From contig NC_016457.1 in NCBI RefSeq assembly GCF_000226115.1, positions 2,294,001-2,358,000 of the forward strand: a DNA stretch of 64,000 bases, read 5' to 3'. Origin of the DNA: Thermothielavioides terrestris NRRL 8126 (lineage: Eukaryota > Ascomycota > Sordariomycetes > Sordariales > Chaetomiaceae). The notes under the pieces were generated by a model. That model was not told the DNA's origin. It made no database searches and worked only from the letters and a program-made list of their open reading frames with translations. A program made the position numbers and the translations under genes. Positions 35,638 to 46,916 of the stretch are shown here, piece by piece (position 1 is the first letter of the stretch; each line of letters starts with the position of its first letter).

Positions 35638-36680
35638 TTCCTTTTCGCTAAAAGGGTAGATCGGCCCCTATAGCGTAGTCGTACTGTCTTCGAGATCGAT
35701 ACAGTGTTCGAACGTAATATAGCGAGGCAAGGGAGGTCGATCTATAGTAAAGAAGAGGTCTTAGTAGGCCTTATATACTTCTAGGAGCTTAGAAGTAGCA
35801 GGTTACAAGCTAATGGTAGACAAGTCTTCTTTAGCTAGGTCGTCTAGGTTGGCTAGGCTAAGTAGTTTAGCTAGGTCGGTGACTAATATAAGCATAGCAA
35901 TAAGGAAAGCATTATTGCTCTAATCCTATTTAGGCTCAACTTATAAGCCAAAGTGGTACTTTAAATTTAAGTAAGTCTAAGTCTTCTTATAGTAGTTAAA
36001 GAATAGCTTAGCTATCTCTATCTAAATTTAGCCTAAGAGGATTATAAATAGCTCGATATCTACGACTATAAAGTGTAGTAAACAGGTCTAGGAGTATCTA
36101 AGGTAGTTAGTAATACGAATATATAGGGGGTACACACTATATATTAGAATAAGTATATTGCCAATAGCGATAAATCTAGAGCACTAAATAAACTTAGTCA
36201 ACTACAAATATTTAGCTAGAAAGCTACAACTAATTATATTATAATCTAACCTAGTATCTAGCATTGCTATTATAGGCTTCTAATTTTTATCTAAGCGTAT
36301 AAGGACAGTGCTCTCGATCTAAGACGACCTAGGCTCCCTAAGTTCCTAAGCGACGTTAGCGCTATAGTCACACCTAAGTAGAGTAAAGTTCAAGTTGTTC
36401 TAGTTGTTCGGATTTAATAGCTCTAAGCAACAAATAGCGGTATAGCCTATATACTTATAACGATAGTAGATAGCCTTAGAGTAGAATATAGAGATATAGC
36501 TAACTTCGTTGTAAGTATAGTAAACTAGGTACAACTTAGGTATAGTAGCAAGTACTATAGTAGCATCTAAGGCGGGTTGCTAGGGTATAGGCTATATAGG
36601 AGGGAGCTAGGTAGGCGTAGCTATAGATGGAACAGGCTAAGCAAGCGAGGTAGGAGATAGGGCAGGCTAGGTATAAAGGT

Positions 36681-36744
36681 GGTTTTTAGGGCAGTTGATA
36701 TAGCGATAGCCCTCTTTACTATAGATAAAGCATTAAACAAAGCA
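36681..36744 (-). pseudogene. Element B gag zinc knuckle
   Basis: The minus strand reads CFIxSKEGHRYINCPK after allowing a Gln-type stop: the CX2CX4HX4C knuckle of retroviral-type nucleocapsid, with the second Cys lost to transition. The rest of the gag region (to about 37.9 kb) is low-complexity TA-rich repeats. Confidence 0.6.
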
Positions 36745-38058
36745 CTAGAAAGGCGTAGGCAGGACATTAATAGGGCGTGGCGGCTATAGAGCTATAAAGA
36801 CGTTATTTAATAAGCGAGGGCGATAGCGAGAGGTGCTAGCAATATATTAACTATACTCGATATAGTAGGCGAAGCTTATAAGCTGCTAGAACGTAGTAGA
36901 TAACTAGGAGGAGTAGTTGAGGATAAAGCTAATTTCTAGGCGGAACTTTAGTAAGAGGGTAACTATATAGGTAGGTTTATCCTACTTCGAAAGTATATTA
37001 GCGATTATACTAATAAACTGTTTAACGAACTCTAGGATAGTCTCGTCTTCGTATTATATAAGGCGTTTAAGCTCTATAGCTATACTAAAGGCGTATAAAT
37101 TGGGATTAGATAGTTCATTTTAAAGGAATATAACAAACTTGCCTTAGGTAATAGCTAAAAGAGGGAAGTTGGGATTAGCCTTCTATTCTTAGATATACTT
37201 TACCTAAGTGTTCTTAGGTAGGCCTTAGAGGCAACTTGCTATATATACAATATAGTTACTACTATTAAGCGAATAGCCTATAAGCTAGAAGTTGGTACAA
37301 TAGTTATATAAGAAGGCCTAAAGCAAAGAAGTATCTTTGCTACTATATATAGGGTAGTTTAAGCTAGTAGTACGCTAGAGGGGAGCTTCTACAACGCTAG
37401 GAAAGATTAGTAAAGACGTAATAAGAGCGTTAAACTTAGGATTAGCAATAGGCGAAGTAGTATCAATAGCGATAGGTATAGCTATAGGTATAGCTATAGG
37501 TATAGGTATAGGCGTAGTAGCTATAGGCGTAGCTTTAGGTATAGCAATAGGCGTAGAAGCAGGTATAGGAGCAGATATAAATATAGATATAGCAATAGAT
37601 ATAGCTAGTATAGTAGTATTAGTGGCCTAGGTAGCAAAAGGGTTAAAATTCAAAGAGGTAGCGCCCTTAGCAATATATATAAGCTAGGCATTCTAGCGTA
37701 GAAGCTATATATACTAAGCTCGTAGTTGGAGAATAGCTTGACGATAGTACTTAAAAGCGATCTTAGCGTTTAGACGGCGCTCTTCCTTAGTAAGATCATA
37801 CTCCTAGGTAAAGAGTAGAGGGTCGATAGGCGCTATATAGGAGCTGTTTAGATCAATCTAGGCGTACTAAGAGCTCTCGCCTATAGTAGCGTTAGGTATA
37901 GATAGTATAGAGAGGGTATATAAAGAGGTTAGATCAGTAGAAAGTGCCTAAGATTATAAGGGTATAGGGCTCTACTTAAGTATAGTATAGGTATAGGTCT
38001 AGGCTATAGCTCGTCTCCGCTAGTTCAACTCCCTAGGGTAGGATAAGAGCGTTCAACT

Positions 38059-38653
38059 TATTAGGAGTAGAGGCTCCTAGAAGGAAAGGGGTATACATTG
38101 AAGTAACAGAGTATAAGCAAGGTATAAGTAGAGTATACGCTATAGAGTAGCTATAAATAGGGGGGGATATAGGTAGTTGCATTGAACGCTAGCTTCTCTT
38201 ATTGCCTATAGGTTCTATCCTCCTTATCTCTCCTATCCTAGCCTTTGATTTTCCTCTATATCGGCTAGCCTCTATTCCTAAACTCGTAGATCTTTTCCTA
38301 GGCTATCCTATAGCGCCTATATAACTCTCTAAGTACGCTTAATCTACTTTGTTGCCGACCCAATGTCTCAGTTCCCTATACTTGCTTAGCCTGATGCCTT
38401 GTACTTCGCTTAGCTCTATACCCCTCCGATCGCTCCTCTAGGTGGCTCGTATAATCTAAGCTACTGACGTACGCCCTAGTGGCGTACACAGATGACCTAC
38501 GTAGTGCCCTATAGTTGGCTAGGCTATGCCGGGTGCCGGATGTAGGGCGAGGCGGTCGGGCCAAGGGTTGTGCCAGGTGCCGAGGCGCGTTCTAAGGGCT
38601 ATGCTAGGTGCTGGGGCGGGTCTCGCGGGTTAGGGTGGTTCCAGGGCATAACA
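38059..38653 (-). repeat. 5' LTR of element B
   Basis: 595 nt, starts TATTAGGAGTAGAGG (RIP version of TGTCAGGAGC) and ends GGGCATAACA. Its right half has kept more G/C than the other copy. Confidence 0.88.
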
Positions 38654-38658
38654 CCTAA

Positions 38659-39555
38659 TTAGGCTATTAGTACAATGTCTAGAGATTTAACTAATCTAAT
38701 GATTAGTTTATATATTGTACAACTCCTCTATAAAGCTAAAGAGAGTTAAATTTTATTTGATTAAGAGTTCTTTAGCAGTTAGAAGGACGACGAAGAGTAT
38801 ACTCTTTTAGATGATATTTACTATAGTATCGTATACTTATCGAAGAAGTTGGTCGACACTTTCTATATTGTAGACAAGGTATACCGCTATATCTACGGCA
38901 TTACATTGAACAAGCGCTTTATAACCGACTAGCAACTAGCCTTTAAAGCTATAGTTGTCAAGTATATAGAACTTAACGTTTCCCTCTTTCTATAGCCTAA
39001 GCACCTAGATAATATATCTTTGTTGGTAGTAGGTCGCTCCTATCTATCCCTTAGATTAGTTGCTAGGAATATTGATAGCGATTTAGTACTAATGTAAGCT
39101 AGAAGTATAGGACTTAAAGAGGGCTTGCCACCTTCGTCCTAATGATATAGGCTATTTTGCCTAGATATAAGCAAAATACAATTTTACTAAGGAGTTAATC
39201 CTAATATTCGCTAATAAAATCGGCGATTATAAAAATACTTTAGACCTAATAGAGTAGGTTTACCTACTCTATAAGTTGCTAACCTAGTATTCTTTTATAG
39301 TTTAATTAGGGTTTTAAAGAAGGGGTCTAGCCGTTTTGTCTATATATAACTATATACTTTAGTTCATATATACTAGCCTTTAGCTACAACTGAACTAGCT
39401 TAATATCGCTATATTATATACTATTCAATGTACTTTAAGTGTCCTCCCTCTGTTTCCTTTTAATAGTGACTTTATATATTCGTTGAAACTAGTAGATTAA
39501 CTACTATACGTTCGCTATATTATCTTTGTAGACCTACTAGTTATACTCTAATAGC
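38659..39555 (+). pseudogene. Antisense accessory frame of element A, 3' part
   Basis: Continues the frame interrupted by B. Readable stretches include STMSRDLTNLMISLYIV, DDEEYTLLDDIYYSIVYLSK and VGRSYLSLRLVARNIDSD (about 38.67-39.10 kb). After one probable frameshift near 39.11 kb, KELILIFANKIGDYKNTLDL follows and the frame runs to about 39.55 kb. Most internal stops are TAG/TAA at would-be Gln codons. The strand is opposite to pol and the position is between integrase and the 3' LTR. I do not recognise the family; it does not show integrase, RT or tyrosine-recombinase motifs. Confidence 0.55.
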
Positions 39556-42233
39556 TAACCTACCTACTTTATCTAAAAGAATGTTTCGCCTTCGATTTAC
39601 TATTTAGCTTATACTTCTTCGACTTTCTATTCTTTATTATCCTCTAGGTCTAGCATTAGCATCTAGGTTTCTTTAACTACAGTTTATATATACTAAGGCT
39701 CTAACAAAGCTACTAGAAATATATTATATAGCTTTATATACTTATATAGTAGGGCCAACTAATACGCTAGCGATTCTACTTAGTCTAATACTTAGAATAG
39801 CCTAATAAACTAGGGCTTTAGCTTCTTACTAGTCTTAAGTTTCAGATTCTAAGTAGACAACTTAATTAGAGATCCCTTCTAGAACTCTATTGGCTTATAT
39901 TTTTCGTTATAGTACCGTTTCTAATTCGCTATAACGTCGACCTAATGTTGTTCTAGCTATCGACGCAACTCCTTAAGCTTCTTAATCCGTTCTACTACAT
40001 TAGAGTATAATACCTTTCTCTATCGAGTATCGTCCTTAATATAGTAGGAAATTATAGGGTTGTAACCTATAAATATTTGAAAAGGGGTAATGCTAATAGT
40101 TGCATTAACGGAATTGTTATAAGCGAATTTAGCTTTAAAGAGGAATATTGCCTAAGTAATAGGATTTAAAGAGACGAAATATTAGAGATATTAGATAAGG
40201 GTTTAGTTTATTTGTTCGATCTAGCTATTAGTTTAAAGATAAAATGCTATTAAAAGTCTATAGTTTATTTAGTTCAAATAGTAAAGGTCGCTCTAGAATT
40301 AGGAGGTAAAGATTAAGCTTCGATTATTAAAGTATCTATAAGGTACTTTGTACTTAAGCTCAATTTCTCAATAGAGAAGTTCTATTAACTCTTAGCTACA
40401 AATAGAGGTTGAGATAGAGAAGAATCGACTTATTTTCGTATACTAGTCGACTATAACTAGGATTATATCCTTTTCATTATCTAGTTGTTCTACTATAGAA
40501 AAACCTATAATAAAATATATAGTGATCTTACTCTAAAGTCATATTAGTATCGATAGCGATTAAAGGTTGCTATAAGGTCGATATCTTAATAGTTTCTAGT
40601 ACTAATATACTAGGTAGGTGTTATAATATTTATTTACTTCTCTATCGATACCTAGCTAATAGTACTTCTATTATATTAACTTCTTAGTTCAGTTATAATC
40701 GAAGTGTCCTACTAAAGGATCATTATAGTGTCGCCTAAGGAGCTCTTACTTTATAGCCTCTTTAGTAAAGATATAAAGCTTAGCTTAATATAATAGCTCG
40801 TTATTAAGTCTTAACTTCTATTTAGAGGTAACGTTAGTTCTTCGCTATAGAGTCTACAAATAGTCTTTAATTCTTTACGTCACTAGATCTAAGTTTTATA
40901 ACTCTAAGATTAACTCTCTTATTATTTTAGAAAGTACTAAGTTATATAGGGCTTCGCTTTATATATAAATAGCTACGACCTTTCTAAGTACAATTTGCTC
41001 CTAATTAAGCAATTCTTTGAGTTCGTCTATACTAAGAGGCTCTTAAATGCCCTACTTTATTAGCTAAGTAGTAACTATCTAACGTTTTATAGCTATTTCA
41101 GGGCTAATATATAGTTGGCTCTCTATACTATTAAATATCTAGTATCCTATACCTATCTATATAATAGATTAAATATATAGAAGCCTCTCTTCAACGAACA
41201 TTTACTAGAGTCCAACTATCTTATTCTATAGAGTTAGCAACTATACTATATATTCTAAAGCCAACCCTTCTTTATAGTTAGGTCTCTTCGATAGCCTATT
41301 GGCTAGGTTTCACTTACCTACCTAGTATTTAATAATAAAATTATACCCTATAAGGTATATATACTACCTAGCTTAGCGTCTATTTAGGTGTATCTACTTT
41401 ATAAAGCTCTATAGATTATTGTAGTTAGAGAGGACGATAACTAAAAAGTTACTCCCTTCAATGTAATAGCGCTAATGCTTAAAGGCCTTGATAATTACTA
41501 TTATTTCCTTATTAGGTATTCTATAATTTTTAAGCAATCTAGAGAACTTAGTTGACTAAAAAGCTATAGGTCGTCTCGTCCTATTATCTTCTTCTTAAGA
41601 TAGGACTACTCCTATAGCGAAGTCGAAGATATTAGTCTCGATAGTTACCTTCCTCTATAGGTTATAGTAGTATAATATTAACGTTTCTATAAAAGCTCGT
41701 TTAAATTGCTTAAAAGCTATTCGTTCTTCGCTAGTAAATTAGAGGGATCTTAGTTTCTTCTCCTTTTCTAGTCCTTTTAGGAGAGTAGTCAAAGGTAGTG
41801 CTAATTCCAAATAATAGGAGATGAACTACTAATAAAAATTATAAAACCTAAAGAAGATTTAAATATCCTAATAAATAGTAGGCTCTAGCTATTCCTAAAT
41901 AGTTTGAACTTAGGTTGAATCTATAGTAATTCCTTTAGAAGTTACTAGGTATCTAAAGAACTCGACCTTACGTTAGTAAAACTAATATTTATTCAACTTA
42001 TAGTATAACTATATAGCTTATAGCTTCTTAAGGACTTACTAAATATAGAAAGTATAAGTGTTATAGTCCTTTAAAAAGATTAGGACGTCATTAAGGAAAG
42101 CTATATAGAAATCGTCTACGAGTCGCCTTAATGTTTAATAGATATAACTTTAGAAGGTTACTAGGGCATTGGTTAACCTAAAGGGTATAATCAAATATTC
42201 GAATAGGCTATATTAGGTATAAAAGGCTATCTT

Positions 42234-42431
42234 TTATTCGTCCTCCTCTTTAATATAGATTCGGTAGTAGGCCTCTTTAATATTTAATTTACTAAAGTAC
42301 TTAGTACTAATTATATAGTCTAAGATCTCTAAGATCAAGGGCAATAGGTAGCGGTTCTTTCTTATAATTTTATTAAGCCCTCGATAATCGATATAGAGTT
42401 GGAGGGTACTATCCTTCTTAGGTATAAACAA
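42234..42431 (-). pseudogene. Element A reverse transcriptase fragment
   Basis: A 65-codon open remnant reads VPKKDGTLR-type start (FIPKKDSTLQLYIDYRGLNK) then KNRYLLPLI and KYFSKLNIKEAYYRI, the classical Ty3/gypsy reverse-transcriptase blocks. Frames on both sides are closed by TAG/TAA codons at expected Gln positions, so the gene is dead. RNase H and integrase would lie to its left (about 39.6-42.2 kb), gag to its right. Confidence 0.85.
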
Positions 42432-44567
42432 AACTAGACTCGTAGCTAGGCTCTAAGATTCTTAGATACGCTCTTTCGCTAAGTTTTTACAAAGGTATTC
42501 CTTAAAGATATCTAACTCCTTTTAAGCTAATAGGTAAATAGGCTCTATTAGTAGTATTATATCTAGTAATAGCTCGATAGTATAATCAGTCTTATAATAT
42601 AGTAGTAGAATATTAGCCTTAATAGGGTCTAATACGTTAGCAAAGTCTTAGAGCTCCTTAGAGATTTCATCCTTACCTCGGAACAGTTTCGTCTACGTCT
42701 CTTTATCCTCCTCCTCCTTAGGGAACAAAGCTTATAGTACATCGGAGTATATAAATAGAGTATAAATATAAGGTTTTTAGTACAACGTTTTAGTAAACCG
42801 CTTTAGACGTTTAAAACGAACTTTAGTAGTCTTAAATATAAACTACTATTCTTTAGCTACTAGAAATAGTAAGATATATTCTTCTACTATTATAGGTATC
42901 TCTAGAATAATAGCTAACCCTCCTTTAATCAAAGGGCAGTCAATAGCTATATAAGAGACGTTAAGCCTCTATATTACACCTTTTCTATCTAATAGCTCTA
43001 AGGGTATAAAGAACACTCTATATAACTAGGACATCTAAGCGTCTACTATATAAGTCTATAGTAAAGAGGGCTTTATTATAGGAAGATAATACTGCTTTAT
43101 AAACTTAAGGCTAACTATATTAATCTCAATATAAGTGTCTAAATCCACTATAATCTCCTAGAGTTTCTTAGTATATAAGATAATAGTAGCTTAGAAGCAT
43201 TCTATAACTCAGTCCTTATATAGGAAAAGTACACTAGTAGTATTAGAGTCTACTACTAGGTACAAGCTTTTCCCTCCTTTTTACTATTTTCTTACAAATA
43301 ACTAGGGCTCATTTTATACTTAGTTCTTAGAGCGTAACAAATACCTCTATAGCTTTAACGTTTTATACCTTTAACCTTACCTATACCTTTAGGCTTCTTA
43401 GGGTAGTCGTAGGAGAAGTGACCTATCTTACTATAAATTTAATAGATAAAGGAATTGTTACTCCTATCCTTCGCCTCTTTATCGTTATAGCTCTACTTTT
43501 CCTTTCCTATTATATTGTTAGAGCAAGGCCGACTATAACGATCCTAATACGTAGATTACCCTCGACCTCGCTATCTATAATCGGAGAGCTACCTAGATCC
43601 TTGATCGACTTTCGAAGGTCTCTAGCGAATATTACGCTATTTAACGTTCTAAATCTAGGTTACTAGCTAAACTATAGCCTTATAGGTCTTAGGTTTTTCA
43701 AAGAAATATTAGTCAATATATAACTAAATTTATAATAACAACTTAGAGTAGAACAAAAGAGCCTATTTTTTATTATCTTAGCACTTAGTCTAGGCCTCTA
43801 AAGAATCGAGATATTAATAAAAGTTCAAAGGGCTCTAGCCCTCTTATTACTTTGCTTAGTTGATAGCCTTAGTAATTTCCAACTAACTATTGGCAAGGTC
43901 CTTAATATATAAAATAGTCTAGTCCTTAAAGACTTTCTATATTGACTTTACTACTATTTGTTCTTCTTTTAGTAAATTATTATAATAGCTATACTAGTAG
44001 ATATATAGCGTTTACTCTATTTTATCAATAGTGAAAAAGATCTAATTCTTTTCTATTTTAAAGTATTTAAAGTTACTCTCAAAGGCTTAATAAAGATCTT
44101 AAAGCCAAATCTAGTGTTTTCGAAAGGTAACGTTCTCTTCTAATAGTATAATATTCTTGACCTTAATAGCTTAGCGATCCTACCCTCCGTCCTCGCTATC
44201 GTCAATTAATTTAGTATTATTCCTCTTCTATTTATTAGACGGCTCGTCTATTCCTAACGACTAAAGCAATTCCTAGTCCTAGTCTTTAAGCTCCTTTAGA
44301 GCCTAAAGCTAAGTAATATAGGCCTATACCCTCTATAGTAAGTCCCCTATAAAGAGCGTCTCTCCCTATAGTAGAACATTAGAAGGTAAAGGAGATAGAT
44401 AGCAAAAGCTAAGAAGAGACTTTATTTTAAAATTATAAAGTTGTACTAGATTTGTAGACAAATTAATAGTAACTAATAGCGATAAATAGGACAAAGATAT
44501 AGGTATCTAAGTCGAAGTGCTATAAATAGATAGTATCTTAGCTAATAGAGGAAGAAGGATTAGAATT

Positions 44568-44887
44568 TATAACAAGAGTCTTCGAGTACTATCAATAAGA
44601 TACCTTAAAGTAGAGAGTTATAGTGATTAGGACAAGCAACTATAGTTTTTAAAGCGACACTATCTACGTATATCTCCTATTGTAATTAGAAGCTAATCCT
44701 TAGAGGATTAGGAATCTTCCTTCGCCTTAGTGGGCGACTGCTTACCCTTTTAGCTACAGTTCCTAGGCTCCGAGCATATACGTTATATTGTACGTTATAG
44801 ATATAAGCTTCTAGGTTCTAGGTGCTCACTCCGTCTTAGAACTATGCTAGCTCCTACTCGACAGCGGTTCGCGCACGTGCTATGACA
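44568..44887 (-). repeat. 5' LTR of element A
   Basis: 320 nt, TATAACAAG... to ...GCTATGACA. Same orientation and length as 16105-16424, with mostly transition differences. Confidence 0.85.
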
Positions 44888-45026
44888 GTTTAATATATTA
44901 TTAATCTAAATAATTCTTATATTATATAATTATTTTAGCCTTACAATAGTAGTAGTGATCTTTTTTATAGTATAAAGTATATTGTAATCTAGAAAACTAT
45001 CTTAGCTCTAGGAAACTATAACAGAG

Positions 45027-45059
45027 ATCATTTTGCCACCCCCCCCTGGCGCGCTAAGG
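45027..45059 (-). repeat. Right terminal inverted repeat of outer element
   Basis: Reads CATTTTGCCA, eight C, TGGCGCGCTAAGG on the plus strand; the inverse complement of the left terminus with 8 instead of 11 G/C in the run. Confidence 0.8.
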
Positions 45060-45061
45060 TA

Positions 45062-45486
45062 GGTAAGGTAATTAGTCTGGCCTCATCTTAGAGGTTGCCG
45101 GCGTTGCTGCCGAGGAAAGCAAAGCCGCCTCCACTCGCCCAGTTTGCAGTCGTCTCGGAGGCGGCGACGGCCCGGTGACTAAACTTATCGAGGCCGAGAT
45201 CTCGCTCGGCAAAACATCGGGCGAGCTGCGAATGGTGGCTCAGGCCTGCTAGTCAGCAAATGCAACGGTGCATCAATCGTGAATTTTTACTCGGCGGCTT
45301 CACGCTTCACCGGGGGCTCAGCGCCGGACGCCGGACGGTGCTTTACTCCACACGGTGTACGGAATACACGGCATTGAAGCTCTTGAATATTTCTTCCTCT
45401 GGGCGCGTTTTGGTCGTAATCTTCCTTTCTTAGCCTGAAGGCCTCGACTCGAGGCTAGTAGAGGGATTTGGCATGCAGAAGACCCA
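45062..45486. other. Upstream of the alpha/beta hydrolase gene
   Basis: 425 nt of normal G/C content starting exactly at the outer element's right end. It should hold the promoter and 5' leader of the hydrolase. The transposon boundary therefore lies only ~0.4 kb from a housekeeping-type gene. No further gene seen. Confidence 0.5.
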
Positions 45487-46916
45487 ATGCACTCACTTGC
45501 TTCACGGGAAACAATGATTGGAATGGCATCCTCTGTTCTCTCGTTCAGGCAGCTGTGCTCGGGATGCGCTCGACGGATCCGGGTGCCGACCGCAGCGCCG
45601 GCTCCGGTGTGGCGGAGACCCCTTGCCCTCGGCGCCCGGAGGGACTCATCGCCAATCTCTACAGTTACGCTAGCATATGACTTGCACCAGCCGGCGAAGC
45701 CCGTGGCTGATAAACAGACATCCCCGCTCATTGTCATGCACGGCTTGTTTGGTTCCAAGAAGAATAACCGGACGATAAGTAAGTGAGTGGCCAACTGTCC
45801 GTTGCACAAAGCCCTTGACTTGAACGGTATGCCGGAGTCTAACTCGTGTCTGCGTTACAGGGTCCTCGCTCGCGACCTGGGCCGTCACGTCTATGCTTTG
45901 GTGAGCAAGATCGGCTTCCTCGTCAGCTTGGCCTGCACTCACACCCGTGCCAAAGGACCTTCGCAACCACGGCGAGTCACCACATGATGAGCGGCATGAC
46001 TATCCTGCCATGGCGGCCGACGTGGCCAACTTCATCCGACAACACGGGCTGAAAGAGCCCACGCTGATCGGACATTCTATGTAGGTCCCCCGGATGCCAG
46101 AAGTCAGTCCCTGACCCTTCTCCCCCCCCTCCCCCCCAAGCAACCTCCCCTCAATCTCCCCTCAATAAAAGACAGTTCTCATAATGTCCCGCCTCGATAT
46201 ACAGGGGCGCCAAAACTGCCATGACCCTTGCCCTTCAGGAGCCTGATTTGGTCGCCAACCTCATCGCCGTCGACAACGCGCCCGTCGACGCTCGTATATC
46301 CTCGGACTTCGCCCGGTACATCCAGGGCATGAAGAAAATCGACGAGGCCGACGTCACGCGCCTGGCCGAAGCCGACAAGATTCTCGAGCCGTACGAAAAG
46401 GTAAGCGAAAGCTTGTTCAACACCAACCGCAACCTCCCCCATCATATTGCCAACCACCACCATGCTAACAAGCCCGCCCCGTCCCTTCCCCTGCGGAGGG
46501 GCGGGCCCACGCAGGACCTCACGATACGACAATTCCTTCTCGGCAACCTGCACCGCCCGACCCCGGCCAGCAAGGCGCAGAAGTTCCGCGTGCCGCTGCA
46601 CATCCTGGCCAAGGCGCTCGACCACATGGGCGACTTCCCCTTCAAGGACCCGAACGAGGCCCGTTTCGCCAAGCCGTCGCTCTTCATCCGCGGCACGCAG
46701 AGCAAGTACGTGCCGGACGAGCTGATTCCGCTCATTGGCCAGTTCTTCCCCCTGTTCGAGCTGGTCGACGTCGAGGCGGGCCACTGGGTCATCTCGGAGA
46801 AACCCGAGGCCTTCCGGCAGGGTGAGCTATTCCTCCTTCTCTAGTCGAGGCGTAGAGGTCTGGCGCTGACTGGTGGAATGACAGCCGTGCTTCGGTTTTT
46901 GGAACCCAAGGAGTAG
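45487..46916 (+). CDS. ABHD11/Imo32-type mitochondrial alpha/beta hydrolase
   Basis: Six exons: 45487-45782, 45861-45900, 45956-46080, 46205-46400, 46515-46821 and 46885-46916. They encode 331 residues; introns are 78, 55, 124, 114 and 63 nt, all GT-AG. After an Arg/Ser/Ala-rich N-terminus typical of a mitochondrial presequence comes the oxyanion motif LIVMHGLFGSKKN. The nucleophile elbow GHSMGAK (S153, split by an intron) and the final catalytic His in EAGHWVISEKPEAF (H309) follow. The family comprises human ABHD11 and yeast Imo32, mitochondrial serine hydrolases; the substrate here is unknown. The 114-nt intron keeps frame and has no stop, so it is easily missed; removing it gives EPYEKDLTIRQFLLGN. 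In-frame ATGs at 45514 and 45523 are alternative starts. Confidence 0.88.

Larger units (their letters stand above)
17130..38653 (-). mobile_element. Gypsy LTR retrotransposon B, RIP-mutated, split by C
   Basis: Direct 595-bp LTRs (17130-17724 and 38059-38653) are flanked by a 5-bp target duplication CCTAA (17125-17129 and 38654-38658). Coding is on the minus strand. Order from the 5' (right) end: gag with a zinc knuckle (36681-36744), reverse transcriptase (35356-35637), RNase H (34621-34824), the C insertion (22345-34436), integrase (core near 21236-21349). Between integrase and the 3' LTR lies ~2.5 kb with plus-strand frames. Without C the element is about 9.4 kb, long for a gypsy element. 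Confidence 0.88.
16105..44887 (-). mobile_element. Gypsy (Ty3-type) LTR retrotransposon A, RIP-mutated, split by B
   Basis: Direct 320-bp LTRs (16105-16424 and 44568-44887) bracket the element. Coding is on the minus strand, so the right LTR is 5'. After subtracting B the element is about 7.25 kb. A reverse-transcriptase fragment survives at 42234-42431. The LTRs differ mainly by C/T and G/A transitions, as RIP produces. A target duplication is not clear (ATTAA versus GTTTA). The 3' part, now in two pieces either side of B, carries an open frame on the opposite strand. Confidence 0.85.
15315..45061. mobile_element. Outer TIR element split by nested retrotransposons
   Basis: Inverted termini TACCTTAGCGCGCCAGGGG... 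at the left and its reverse complement at the right enclose 29.7 kb. A TA dinucleotide flanks both ends (15315-15316 and 45060-45061), as for Tc1/mariner-like elements. Without gypsy element A, the outer element is only about 0.96 kb (15315-16104 plus 44888-45061) and has no transposase, so it would be non-autonomous. Just inside the termini the G/C content is normal; RIP signs begin further in. Class assignment rests only on the TIR and TA, so it is tentative. Confidence 0.65.

Noticed and set aside
37460..37570. CRISPR-like short repeats (TAGGTATAG units)
   Set aside because: Irregular low-complexity TA-rich repeats inside RIPed gag of element B; eukaryotic context, no spacers.
15315..45061. 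Starship-type giant cargo transposon
   Set aside because: No tyrosine recombinase (DUF3435) captain seen at either end; the size is fully explained by three nested LTR retrotransposons inside a short TIR element.
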